Origin: Synergistaceae bacterium | Lineage (GTDB): Bacteria > Synergistota > Synergistia > Synergistales > Aminobacteriaceae | Reading direction: 5' to 3' | Length of the DNA: 6,580 nt | Assembly: GCA_031270755.1 (NCBI GenBank) | Contig: JAISWV010000005.1 | Coordinates: 1-6,580 of the forward strand | Shown here: piece by piece, positions 1 through 6,580 of the stretch | How positions within the stretch are numbered: the first letter of the stretch is position 1 | How the letters are laid out: each line of letters opens with the position of its first letter | The notes under the pieces: generated by a model | What the model was told of the DNA's origin: nothing | Databases searched by the model: none | Seen by the model: the letters and a program-made list of their open reading frames with translations, nothing else | Translations under genes and position numbers: made by a program

Positions 1-342
1 GTCCTCAGTCAGCGAGATAATGATGTTTTTATCATCGACCAGCCGGAAGACGACTTGGACAATCAGACGATTTACGAAGACGTGATCAAACTGATTAGGG
101 AATTGAAACCGAACGCGCAGTTCATCTTCGCGACACACAATCCCAATCTTCCCGTCCTCGGCGACGCGGAACAGATAGTGGCCTGTTCATGTCTTGAAAA
201 TAAGGTTCAGATTCAGTACGGCAGTATCGACGCGCCGGATATGCAGCAAAAAATAATTGACATCATGGAAGGCGGTCAGGAAGCGTTCAGGCTGCGCGAA
301 GGGAGATACAATATATGGAAACGTCAGAACTCCTCGAAATAA
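1..342 (+). CDS. 3' end of SMC/ABC-like ATPase, probably TrlF family
   Basis: This is the C-terminal 113 residues of a protein whose start lies before the window; the frame is open from base 1 to the TAA at 340-342. It carries an ABC-type Walker B with the following D-loop (VFIIDQPEDDLDN, just after the start) and an H-loop (FATHNPN, about residues 43-49), followed by a GDAEQIV segment. The end, with EGGQEAFRLREGRYN, is typical of large TrlF-type AAA/SMC-like ATPases, which usually have an N-terminal PHP phosphoesterase domain followed by a split ATPase with coiled coil. The PHP domain, Walker A and signature motif are outside the window, so family placement rests on the tail alone. Another SMC-like defence ATPase is possible. 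The gene overlaps the next by 28 bp, implying co-translation and a shared role, probably cytosolic and nucleic-acid directed (inference). Confidence 0.75.
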   Translation, partial: VLSQRDNDVFIIDQPEDDLDNQTIYEDVIKLIRELKPNAQFIFATHNPNLPVLGDAEQIVACSCLENKVQIQYGSIDAPDMQQKIIDIMEGGQEAFRLREGRYNIWKRQNSSK

Positions 343-1484
343 TCGGCAGGAACGAGGACGGTCGGCATCAGTTTAAGGCCAACGTCACAAACGAAATATC
401 CCTCGCGCAGGAAATGGTAGCTTTCAGCAATTCCGGAGGGGGTTCGATTTTTGTCGGTGTTAGCGACGACGGGACGTTTGCCGGGCTGACGAGAGACGAC
501 ATGCGCCGCCTCAACGCGCTGGTCTCCAATTCGGCGTCCCAGCAGGTACGTCCGCCTGTCAACCCACAAACGGAAAATATCTCCGCGCCCCGCGGTTTGG
601 TGATGAGAATCATTGTCCCTAGCGGCATCAGCAAACCCTACATGGACAAAAACGGCGTCATTTGGGTTAAAAGCGGTTCCGACAAACGAAAGGCGACGTC
701 GCGGGAAGAAATACAGCGGCTCTATCAAAGCGCGGGGTTGATTCATGGAGACGAAATTCCCGTGCGGGGAGTGACGGCTTCTGATATCGACCTCGACTAT
801 TTCAGGGGCTTTTTCGAGAAACATTTTGGAGAACCTCTGGAAAAACAGCGGATACCGCTTCCCGAGCTTCTCCACAACATGAACCTGATGAAAGAAGGCG
901 TTTTGAATATCAGCGGGGCGCTGCTCTTTGCGAAAAATCCCAGCTTCAAGCTGCCGGTGTTCATCGTCAAGGCGGCCGCTTTCCCCGGCAATGAAATTCA
1001 CTCGACCAATTACCTGGACAACAAAGATATCACGGGAAAACTTGCGGATGTTTTTCAGCAAAGCATGAGCTTCGTATTGCACAATATCCGTTCAATCCAG
1101 AACGATCAGGGCGTGAACAGCACCGGTCAGCCGGAAATATCGAAGATTGCTCTGGAGGAAATTATCGCCAACGCGCTTATTCACAGGGATTATTTCGTTT
1201 CGGCCCCGGTTCGGATTTTCGTCTTTGATGATCGCGTTGAAATTTTGAGCCCCGGTCACTTGCCCAACAACCTGACCATAAAGAACATCATGAGCGGAAA
1301 TTCGAACATACGGAACCCCATACTCGCCTCTTTCGCCACCAGGATATTGCCGTATCGAGGTTTGGGGAGCGGAATCATCAGGGCTTTGAGAGAATGGCCG
1401 CATATTCGGTTTACAGACGACCGTGACGGCAACCTCTTTACAGTTGTTCTGCTTCGGCATCAGGAAGGAGGAAAGGACGAATGA
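315..1484 (+). CDS. AlbA_2 (Schlafen-like) domain and GHKL-type ATPase fusion protein
   Basis: This 389-residue protein is of the COG2865 type. Residues about 4-125 form an AlbA_2 domain: a QFK motif (usually EFK in the family), then [11 protein letters not shown] and IFVGVSDDG. The C-terminal part resembles the GHKL/HATPase domain found in RecG-like and Schlafen-like proteins. It has an N-box [13 protein letters not shown] at 281-293, a VEILSPG segment near 307-313 and a glycine loop RGLGSGI at 348-354. Known relatives are predicted nucleic-acid-binding regulators or nucleases, and many lie in defence islands; the substrate is unknown. The ATG at 315 is supported by GGGAG at 301-305, nine bases upstream. 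It starts inside the preceding ATPase gene and its TGA overlaps the DUF499 start (ATGA), so it is the middle gene of a tightly coupled operon. Domain assignment is firm; the role is inferred. The full-length frame shows no damage. Confidence 0.88.
   Translation: METSELLEIIGRNEDGRHQFKANVTNEISLAQEMVAFSNSGGGSIFVGVSDDGTFAGLTRDDMRRLNALVSNSASQQVRPPVNPQTENISAPRGLVMRIIVPSGISKPYMDKNGVIWVKSGSDKRKATSREEIQRLYQSAGLIHGDEIPVRGVTASDIDLDYFRGFFEKHFGEPLEKQRIPLPELLHNMNLMKEGVLNISGALLFAKNPSFKLPVFIVKAAAFPGNEIHSTNYLDNKDITGKLADVFQQSMSFVLHNIRSIQNDQGVNSTGQPEISKIALEEIIANALIHRDYFVSAPVRIFVFDDRVEILSPGHLPNNLTIKNIMSGNSNIRNPILASFATRILPYRGLGSGIIRALREWPHIRFTDDRDGNLFTVVLLRHQEGGKDE
1465..1471 (+). promoter_or_regulatory. Strong Shine-Dalgarno site for the DUF499 gene
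   Basis: AAGGAGG lies nine bases before the ATG at 1481, inside the last codons of the AlbA_2 gene. It fixes the DUF499 start and gives that gene its own strong ribosome loading despite the ATGA stop/start overlap. Confidence 0.75.
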
Positions 1485-4324
1485 GCCTTAAACCGTGGCG
1501 GGAGGTCGTCGCTCCGCATGAGGATGTTTTGAGAGGAACTTTCCAGCAAGCGGAATTCGCCGCTGACCTGTCACGGGTTCATGCCGGGACGGCGGCGACG
1601 GAATATCAAAACCCCGCGCTGTTCTTTCAGCGCACCTTTATCACCGAAGGGATGCGGTTATTGCTGTACTCCGTTGTGAAGCGGCTGACCGGTATGGGAG
1701 GAGATCCCGTCATTCAGTTACAGACGGCGTTTGGAGGCGGCAAGACGCACACGATGCTTGCCGTGTATCATATCGCGCGCGGCGAAGTCCCCGCCAGCGA
1801 ACTTTTCGGGGTTTCCGCCATCCTGGACGGGGCGGGCGTCGTCGAATTGCCTCGAGCGCGCGTCGTCGTTCTGGATGGGATAGATTGTTCACCGAATCAA
1901 CCGTTCTACCGCGAGAAACAGGAGATCAAGACCCTGTGGGGGAATCTCGCCTGGCAACTGGGCGGTCCGGAAGGATTCAAGTTTGTTGCTGACGCGGACG
2001 CGTCGGGCACATCCCCCGGAAAAGCGACGCTTGAAAAATTGTTGAGTAAATTTTCCCCTTGTGTCATCCTGATAGACGAACTGGTCGCGTACATCCGTCA
2101 GTTTGAAGCCGGCCATACGCTCACCGGGGGAACTTTCGATTCAAATTTATCGTTCGTTCAGGCGTTGACGGAAGCCATCAAAGGAGTAACGACGGCGGTC
2201 ATGCTCGTCTCACTGCCCGAATCCAACAAAGAAGCGGGCGGACAACAGGGCGTCGCGGCCTTGGATACCCTGTCGCGTTACTTTGGGCGTATCCAGGCGC
2301 TTTGGAAACCGGTCGGTTCGGAAGAGGCTTTCGAGATTGTACGACGCCGGCTTTTTACGAAACCAGCCGACAAAGCATCCGCGATAGAGGTATGTCGGGC
2401 GTTCGAGGATTATTACGTGGCGAATGGAGACAGTTTTCCCAAGGAGACCCAGGAGGGGCGTTATTTCGACCGCCTGATGAGCGCCTATCCGATTCATCCT
2501 GAAGTTTTCGATCGTCTTTACGAAGACTGGTCGTCTTTTGAACACTTTCAGCGCACGCGCGGAGTTCTGAAACTCATGGCGAAGGTGATTCACCGTCTTT
2601 GGATCGACAACGACAAAGATTTGCTCCTCATGCCGGGCAGTCTCCCATTACATGACCCCGACGCGAGAAACGAAATGCTCTACTATCTGCCGCAGGGTTG
2701 GGACCCTGTTGTGGAACGCGACGTGGACGGCGCGAAAGCGGAGACCACCGAAATTGAAAAACGCGACACCCGTCTCGGCAGCGTCCAGGCTTGCCGACGC
2801 GCGGCCCGGACGATATTCCTAGGAAGCGCGCCAAGCACGGCAAACAAGGCGGCGCGAGGCGTGGAAACGGAGCGGATCATTTTGGGAACGGCCCAGCCGG
2901 AACAGCAGATTGGCCTCTACCGGGACGCGTTGCGCCGCCTGGAAGACCGATTGCATTATTTGAACAACAGCAACAACCGTTTCTGGTTCGACACGCGGCC
3001 GAACCTCCGGCGTGAAATGGAAGAGCGCAAGCGTCGTTTCAAATACGCGGAAGACCTTCTGCCCGTAATCCGTGACCGCCTGCAAAAGAGTTTGAACGGC
3101 GGAATTTTTGGCGGAATCCACGTTTTCACCGCCCATGGAGATATACCGGACGACATGCAGCTTCGGCTTGTTGTCCTGCCGGTCGAGGCTTCATGCAGCC
3201 GAAGCGGCCATGGACATGCTGAGGCGTGCGCGGTGGAGTCATTGAAAAATCACGGAACGCAGCCGCGCTTCAGACAAAATCGACTCATATTTCTTGCCGC
3301 CGCGGAAGAAAGCGTGGAACCTCTCAAAGATCACGTCCGTTCGGTGCTGGCGTGGCAATCAATCGTCGAGGACGTAAAGGCATTGAAGCTCAATCTCGAT
3401 CAGTTTGAGGCGCGGAACGCAAGTAAAAGTCTCGAAAACACAGAAAATGCCCTGAGACAATCGATACGGGAAACGTATAAATGGATAATGGCCCCTATGC
3501 AGCAGGAAGCCCGCAACGGGAACGGGCTTTCCGAAATCCAGTGGGAAAAGCAGCCGCTCAACCCCAGCGCAGGGAGTTATATGGGAGAGATCGAGAGGTT
3601 ACTGAAGGAAAACGAGCTTTTGATATCCGCTTGGGCTCCAATACATCTTTTGACAATGCTCAAACGCTGGTTTTGGAAAGGCGGCTTGAAAGAAGCCGCG
3701 GCCCAAAACGTATGGCAGCAAAGCTGTCAGCAGCTCTATCTTCCCCGGCTGAAAGACGAAGGCGTTTTCAAGCGCGCTATGGAAGACGGCAGCGAAAGCA
3801 GAGATTTCTTCGGCTTCGCGCGGGGCAATGAAGACGAACACTACATCGGATTCAGTTTCGGCAAAAAAATTGCGCCGGTATTCGATGGATCGTTGCTTTT
3901 GATCGAGCCCTCTGCTGCCGCAAACTATGAAGAATCGGATTGTGTAAGGCAGGAGGCGTTGAAACCGCATAAAACGGATTCAGTTCCTTGCGCTGGAGGC
4001 GGACAGAATACGACGGTAACGACATCGGTGACTGCTGCGGTTACCGGGTCTTTCGGAGAAACGAAAAAAGAATCGACGAAGAAGTTTTTCTACGGCAGAG
4101 TCAAACTGGATTCGTTCACGGCGAAAAAACAGTTCTCAGACATCGTTGACGAAGTTGTGCAGCAATTCACCTCTCGCTCCAACGTCAAAGTCTCCATTGT
4201 CGTCAACATCGAAGCGGAAACCGCTTCGATGTCTGGATTTGACTCCAATATGCAGCGTTCGGTAAGAGAAAACTGCGACGTGTTGGGCTTCAGAGAAGCC
4301 GAATTTGAAAAAGGCGATGAATAA
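1481..4324 (+). CDS. DUF499 family AAA+ ATPase, defence-island type
   Basis: This 947-residue protein has the full DUF499/COG1483 layout. A P-loop [12 protein letters not shown] lies at 81-92, with the family's GGGKTH form and K88 as the ATP-binding lysine. Walker B is CVILIDE at 194-200. A sensor-like strand MLVSLPES is at 241-248, followed by [10 protein letters not shown] (261-270) with candidate arginine-finger residues. Later family blocks are present: an [27 protein letters not shown] region at about 464-515, and [14 protein letters not shown] near 593-606. After a Thr/Ser-rich linker (about 835-867) a small C-terminal module begins at [10 protein letters not shown] and contains [10 protein letters not shown]. 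Relatives are cytosolic ATPases, often next to a DUF1156 methyltransferase and a helicase in predicted anti-phage loci; a biochemical role is not established. Neither partner is seen here. The start is set by a strong Shine-Dalgarno site and a 4-bp overlap with the upstream gene. No frameshift is seen. Confidence 0.9.
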   Translation: MSLKPWREVVAPHEDVLRGTFQQAEFAADLSRVHAGTAATEYQNPALFFQRTFITEGMRLLLYSVVKRLTGMGGDPVIQLQTAFGGGKTHTMLAVYHIARGEVPASELFGVSAILDGAGVVELPRARVVVLDGIDCSPNQPFYREKQEIKTLWGNLAWQLGGPEGFKFVADADASGTSPGKATLEKLLSKFSPCVILIDELVAYIRQFEAGHTLTGGTFDSNLSFVQALTEAIKGVTTAVMLVSLPESNKEAGGQQGVAALDTLSRYFGRIQALWKPVGSEEAFEIVRRRLFTKPADKASAIEVCRAFEDYYVANGDSFPKETQEGRYFDRLMSAYPIHPEVFDRLYEDWSSFEHFQRTRGVLKLMAKVIHRLWIDNDKDLLLMPGSLPLHDPDARNEMLYYLPQGWDPVVERDVDGAKAETTEIEKRDTRLGSVQACRRAARTIFLGSAPSTANKAARGVETERIILGTAQPEQQIGLYRDALRRLEDRLHYLNNSNNRFWFDTRPNLRREMEERKRRFKYAEDLLPVIRDRLQKSLNGGIFGGIHVFTAHGDIPDDMQLRLVVLPVEASCSRSGHGHAEACAVESLKNHGTQPRFRQNRLIFLAAAEESVEPLKDHVRSVLAWQSIVEDVKALKLNLDQFEARNASKSLENTENALRQSIRETYKWIMAPMQQEARNGNGLSEIQWEKQPLNPSAGSYMGEIERLLKENELLISAWAPIHLLTMLKRWFWKGGLKEAAAQNVWQQSCQQLYLPRLKDEGVFKRAMEDGSESRDFFGFARGNEDEHYIGFSFGKKIAPVFDGSLLLIEPSAAANYEESDCVRQEALKPHKTDSVPCAGGGQNTTVTTSVTAAVTGSFGETKKESTKKFFYGRVKLDSFTAKKQFSDIVDEVVQQFTSRSNVKVSIVVNIEAETASMSGFDSNMQRSVRENCDVLGFREAEFEKGDE

Positions 4325-4373
4325 ATTTGCGGAGTTACTTTTTATCTGCGAAGTGGCTTCTCGATCAAACTGA
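4317..4373 (+). other. Possible start of a lost downstream operon gene (18 codons)
   Basis: An ATG inside the last codons of the DUF499 gene opens a short frame ([18 protein letters not shown]) that stops with TGA at 4371-4373. The overlap with the preceding stop resembles the coupled junctions earlier in the operon. AAGG lies just upstream but is too close for an ideal ribosome site. This could be the remnant of a fourth gene removed at the island edge. It could equally be chance, since such short frames are common, and the peptide is not recognised. Confidence 0.2.
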
Positions 4374-4424
4374 TTCAGTGGGGAGCCCAAAAGTGTCACA
4401 CCCTATAGCGCCTCTATTTATTCT
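4325..4424. other. Short convergent intergenic region
   Basis: This AT-rich 100 bp lies between the DUF499 stop and the integrase stop, where the two transcripts converge. I see no stem followed by a T-run good enough to call a terminator on either strand, no tRNA and no recognisable attachment core. Confidence 0.5.
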
Positions 4425-5428
4425 TCATACCAACATTTCCACCGCTCTCATTTTGACCTCCGGCGCGAGGTGGGCATAACGCATGGTCATTGACATATCG
4501 GCATGTCCCATCAATTCCCGCACGGTGTTGAGATCGACGCCTCGCATTACGAGTTGGGAAGCGAAGTCGTGGCGCATGTCATGCCATCGGAAATTTTCGA
4601 TTTGCGCGGCTTGCAGCACTCCGGCCCAGGCTTTTTTCACGTTGGCGGAATGGCCCCGGAGACCGGCGGCGGAAATATCAAAGCGTCCGGTGTAGCGTTA
4701 GCGCATTGAGCCCGCCAATCGTTGAGCAGCTTGATCGAAAAACTATTCAGAGGAATGCGGACTGTCTTACCGGTTTTCGTGACGGCGGCTCTCAGCGTCG
4801 CGGTTCGGCTCTCGAAATCAATGTCTCCCCATTTGAGAGCGAACAGATTGCCCTGTCTCATGCCTGTGTGGAGAGACAGCAAGACCATCGGCTTGATGTG
4901 ATCCGCAAACTCTCCATCAAGCTCCAGCATAAGAGGCCGTTCGCGTTCATCGAGCCACTCGTTATGATTCGTTCTTCCCGCGCGTATTCTCTTCTCTCTG
5001 TTGTCCAGAGCGGTTATGAGACGCTGCCGTTCGTCGTCGCTGAGGTATCTAACCTTGGCTTCAGAATCATATTCTTTTAGAAGTTCTATTTTCTCCAGAG
5101 GATTCGACTCGACATAGCCCTGCTTGACGTCCCATTTGAGCGCCGCTTTCAGAGCGACGATGTTCTTGTTGACGGTCGTGGCCTTCTTGCCCTGTTCCAA
5201 ACGGCTGCTGCGCCATGCGTAAAACTCGGAAATTTTGAGTTCGTCTATCGGCCTCGAATAGAACAAATCCCCGAATTGCGACTTCAACATGTTCAGCGTA
5301 GCCTGCGCCGCCTTGTGGTTGTCCCTCCGCCAAGGAGTGTAGATTTTGTCTATGAATTCTCCCAGCAAAAGTCTGGCTTTCGGTTTTTCCGGCTCGATGG
5401 ATTCGCCCTTCGTAACCCTAAAGTCGTA
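4425..5428 (-). pseudogene. Phage-type tyrosine recombinase/integrase, frameshifted
   Basis: Two minus-strand frames make one integrase. The first (5428 down to a TGA at 4637-4639) holds the core-binding domain, starting LGEFIDKIYTPW, and the first half of the catalytic domain. That half includes catalytic arginine in HTGMRQGNLF and the beta-hairpin lysine in VTKTGK. The second (about 4657 down to TGA at 4425-4427) holds RWHDMRHDF (His and Arg), MGHADMS (His) and the nucleophile tyrosine in MRYAHL. All six catalytic positions are therefore present, but in different frames. Adding one base to the C-run 4654-4657 would read PPPVSGGHSANVKKAWAGV, as the family expects. The start is also unclear: the longest frame has only TTG (5368) with no good ribosome site, and an in-frame TAA lies at 5429-5431. 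The arm-binding N-terminus is missing or degraded. Intact members catalyse site-specific integration and excision of phages and islands. This one probably served the adjacent defence genes. Confidence 0.85.
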
Positions 5429-5433
5429 TTATA
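5428..5433 (-). promoter_or_regulatory. Possible -10 element upstream of the integrase
   Basis: The minus strand reads a perfect TATAAT here, about 60 bp upstream of the TTG at 5368. A weak -35 (TTATGA, three of six matches) lies 17 bp further upstream. It overlaps the in-frame TAA that bounds the integrase frame. It could be the integrase promoter, in which case the sequence upstream is not coding. A chance match in this AT-rich patch cannot be excluded. Confidence 0.35.
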
Positions 5434-5576
5434 TGTACTCACTTTTACTTTCATAAGCTAACGCATAGAAATTCTGTCCGTCACCCAGCATGAGACCTTT
5501 AAATCTGGGAAAAAGCGTTACGACGCAGAGTTCGTACCGTACACATAACGCATGTGCGCCGATGGATTGGCGTTTG

Positions 5577-5602
5577 CGGATTGTGACGCGAGAGACAATC
5601 CG
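5577..5602. repeat. Inverted repeat, 8-bp stem
   Basis: CGGATTGT pairs perfectly with ACAATCCG across a 10-base loop. No T-run follows on the plus strand, so it is not a standard terminator. A second hairpin (CGGCGT/ACGCCG, 5640-5660) lies 37 bp downstream. It may be a protein-binding dyad or part of an attachment region (inference). Confidence 0.4.
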
Positions 5603-5639
5603 TCTCCCAGCCGACGAAACGCTTCGGCCGGACGTAAAA

Positions 5640-5660
5640 CGGCGTATTCCGACAACGCCG
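5640..5660. repeat. Inverted repeat, 6-bp stem
   Basis: CGGCGT pairs perfectly with ACGCCG across a 9-base loop. It sits just upstream of the candidate promoter for the PQ-loop gene and has no T-tract. A role is not evident from sequence. Confidence 0.3.
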
Positions 5661-5686
5661 CCACGAGTTGTGGTAAAATTCCACGA
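5661..5686 (+). promoter_or_regulatory. Candidate extended -10 promoter flanked by CCACGA repeats
   Basis: TGGTAAAAT (5671-5679) has the form of an extended -10 element: TGn followed by TAAAAT, five of six consensus bases. A weak -35-like CCGACA lies 19 bp upstream. The hexamer CCACGA occurs at 5661-5666 and again at 5681-5686, exactly 20 bp apart and on either side of the -10. GTGG/CCAC (5670-5673, 5681-5684) also forms a dyad over the -10. This placement would suit an operator for the downstream small membrane-protein gene. It rests on motif matching only. Confidence 0.35.
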
Positions 5687-5706
5687 AGACAAACTCCAAA
5701 ACATCG

Positions 5707-5712
5707 AAAGGA
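5707..5712 (+). promoter_or_regulatory. Shine-Dalgarno site deciding the TTG start
   Basis: AAAGGA lies ten bases before the TTG at 5723 and four bases before another in-frame TTG at 5717. It is the only good ribosome site upstream of the hydrophobic segment. It argues against the much earlier ATG at 5552, whose added residues do not look like the family. Confidence 0.5.
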
Positions 5713-5722
5713 ATTGTTGTCA

Positions 5723-6025
5723 TTGCTCGCAAAGATTTTGGAAGCCGTTATGTTGGTTTGTTTTGGCGCCGCCTGGCCTCTGGCGACCGTGAAGTCGTGG
5801 AAGTCCCGGACCGCAAAAGGCACAAGCCTCAGTTTCCTCCTCAGTATCCTGACCGGTTACGTGGCTGGGTCCGCAAAAGTGGTCTTGACGGAGGGATGGA
5901 CCGCTTTCCTGATGATCCCTTACAGCATCAACCTATTGATGCTCAGCGCCAATATCGTCCTATATTTTAGAAACCAAAAGATCGACCGCCTCGGAGAAGC
6001 CGGGCAATCGGCGAAAACCGTGTGA
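5723..6025 (+). CDS. Small three-helix membrane protein, PQ-loop/SemiSWEET-like
   Basis: From the TTG at 5723 the protein has 100 residues, the size of a SemiSWEET half-transporter. Three hydrophobic segments are visible: about 5-23 (ILEAVMLVCFGAAWPLATV), 36-55 (SLSFLLSILTGYVAGSAKVV) and 61-82 (FLMIPYSINLLMLSANIVLY). The AWP at 17-19 sits where the PQ motif usually lies, followed by a basic loop KSWKSRTAKG, and the tail is positively charged. N70 in the third helix is in the region where SemiSWEETs carry a pocket asparagine. Known SemiSWEETs work as homodimers in the inner membrane and move small sugars. The substrate of this looser PQ-loop-like subgroup is not known. The start is uncertain (TTG 5717 or ATG 5750 are alternatives). 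The DUF362 gene begins about 22 bp after its stop, so the two may be co-transcribed. Confidence 0.75.
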   Translation: MLAKILEAVMLVCFGAAWPLATVKSWKSRTAKGTSLSFLLSILTGYVAGSAKVVLTEGWTAFLMIPYSINLLMLSANIVLYFRNQKIDRLGEAGQSAKTV

Positions 6026-6047
6026 AAGCGGCCGCGTGGAAAACGCC

Positions 6048-6580
6048 GTGAAGGGCAAAGTCCTCCTTTTGAAGAGAGACGATTACGACCGGGAGAACAT
6101 CGACTCCGCTGCGGCTGCCGTCTTCGAATACTTTGGGGGTGTAGGAAAATTTGCCGCCCCGGGCGCCCGGGTTCTTTTGAAAGTGAACCTGGTGGCGGGG
6201 CACGAGCCGGAACGCCGCGTCACCACGGACCCGTCCTTGGTCCGTGCCGTGGCGCGTCTGATTTTGGAGGCCGGAGGACATCCCGTCATCGCCGACAGCC
6301 CGGGGATCGACAACTTCTCTAAAGCCGCCCGGAAAGCGGGGTTGATGGACGTGGCACAGGAGCTGGGGATTCCCTGCGTAGAACTGAAGGACCCTCTTCC
6401 GCTTCCCGTGACCCCCGACGCCTCGTTCCGCAAAATCCAGGTCTCCCGACACGTGTTGGAGAGCGATGCGGTCATCAACCTGCCCAAAATGAAAACCCAC
6501 GCCCAGATGCTGCTGACCTTGGGGGTAAAAAACATGTTCGGCTGCGTCGTCGGGCAGCGCAAGGCCCAGTGGCACTACAA
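6048..6580 (+). CDS. DUF362 domain protein, 5' part
   Basis: The frame is open from a GTG at 6048 (an in-frame GTG at 6036 is an alternative) to the window edge, giving 177 residues. It reads as a DUF362/COG2006 protein. It starts KGKVLLLKRDDYD, then has PGARVLLKVNLV at about 38-49, where most members have KPNL. Next come a TDPSLVRAVARLILEAGG helix, a VIADSPG turn and the signature block LPKMKTHAQMLLTLGVKNMFG, with a V-G-Q-R-K segment before the edge. Many members carry C-terminal 4Fe-4S ferredoxin motifs, but that part is outside the window. The family's function is poorly known, with redox or metal-cofactor roles suspected. GGA at 6038-6040 is a weak ribosome site for GTG 6048. It follows the PQ-loop gene closely on the same strand. 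The family call is secure; role and exact start are not. Confidence 0.88.
   Translation, partial: MKGKVLLLKRDDYDRENIDSAAAAVFEYFGGVGKFAAPGARVLLKVNLVAGHEPERRVTTDPSLVRAVARLILEAGGHPVIADSPGIDNFSKAARKAGLMDVAQELGIPCVELKDPLPLPVTPDASFRKIQVSRHVLESDAVINLPKMKTHAQMLLTLGVKNMFGCVVGQRKAQWHY

Larger units (their letters stand above)
5434..5660. other. Gene-poor junction between island and backbone
   Basis: Several frames are open on both strands, but none reads like a known protein or has a clear ribosome site. One minus-strand frame (5704-5432) is continuous in phase with the integrase across the TAA and might be a decayed N-terminus, but it matches no arm-binding domain I recognise. I see no tRNA. The stretch contains short inverted repeats, listed separately. 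It lies between the integrase remnant and backbone-like genes, so it is the likeliest place for one attachment site. Confidence 0.45.

Noticed and set aside
324..1082. Long minus-strand open frame of 252 codons
   Set aside because: It lies antisense to the well-supported AlbA_2/GHKL gene, has no recognisable domain, and is explained by the codon bias of the true frame.
4286..4300. GGCTTC-AGA-GAAGCC hairpin near the end of the DUF499 gene as a terminator
   Set aside because: It is within the coding region, is followed by A-rich sequence and not a T-run, and lies before the stop codon.
4136..4399. Minus-strand frame of 87 codons ending in the DUF499 3' region
   Set aside because: Most of it is antisense to the conserved DUF499 C-terminal module. 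The remainder resembles no known protein.
5552..5722. ATG at 5552 as the start of the PQ-loop gene
   Set aside because: The extra 57 residues are polar and unlike the family, there is no ribosome site before 5552, and a good one lies at 5707-5712.
5434..5722. tRNA gene as integration target
   Set aside because: I searched by eye for a T-loop and acceptor pairing on both strands and found no cloverleaf.
5518..5823. Minus-strand frame of 101 codons across the junction
   Set aside because: It overlaps the membrane-protein gene, lacks a ribosome site and resembles no known protein.
6158..6171. Perfect 14-bp palindrome CCCGGGCGCCCGGG followed by a T-rich stretch, resembling a terminator
   Set aside because: It lies within the DUF362 coding sequence and encodes part of the conserved PGARVLL segment. 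As a self-complementary palindrome it has little loop.
5967..6575. Minus-strand frames of 202 and 159 codons
   Set aside because: Both are antisense shadows of the DUF362 gene, whose signature block is clear on the plus strand.

Overview
The window appears to be the right-hand part of a chromosomal defence-type island in a bacterium, together with its junction to ordinary chromosomal genes. Base composition is moderately GC-rich, with GTG and TTG starts and good Shine-Dalgarno sites. The family types suggest an anaerobe of the Synergistota or Desulfovibrio kind. That is a weak impression from how the proteins read and is not demonstrated.

Positions 1-4324 (+ strand) form a tightly packed operon of three genes. 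(1) The 3' end of an SMC/ABC-like ATPase, best matched to the TrlF type, with Walker B and H-loop visible. (2) A 389-residue protein joining a Schlafen-type AlbA_2 domain to a GHKL-like ATPase C-terminus (COG2865 type). (3) A full-length 947-residue DUF499 AAA+ ATPase (COG1483 type). The first two overlap by 28 bp and the second pair by 4 bp (ATGA), so they are very probably co-translated. All three families recur in bacterial defence islands. DUF499 proteins often sit beside a DNA methyltransferase (DUF1156 type) and a helicase, but neither is present here. A possible ATG overlapping the DUF499 stop opens only an 18-codon frame, so a fourth gene may have been lost at the junction.

Positions 4425-5428 (- strand) hold a phage-type tyrosine recombinase broken by a frameshift. 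All the catalytic residues are present, but in two frames. The shift maps to a run of four C (4654-4657), and adding one base there restores a smooth family-like sequence. The frame is also closed upstream by an in-frame TAA (5429-5431), and no normal start codon is visible. It is the likely integrase of the island, now a pseudogene unless the shift is a sequencing error.

Positions 5429-5722 have no convincing gene. They contain several short hairpins and a plausible extended -10 promoter flanked by CCACGA repeats 20 bp apart. They probably include the island-chromosome boundary.

Positions 5723-6580 (+ strand) hold a small three-helix membrane protein of the PQ-loop/SemiSWEET type and then the 5' part of a DUF362 gene that runs off the window. 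These look like chromosomal backbone genes, are closely spaced and may be co-transcribed.
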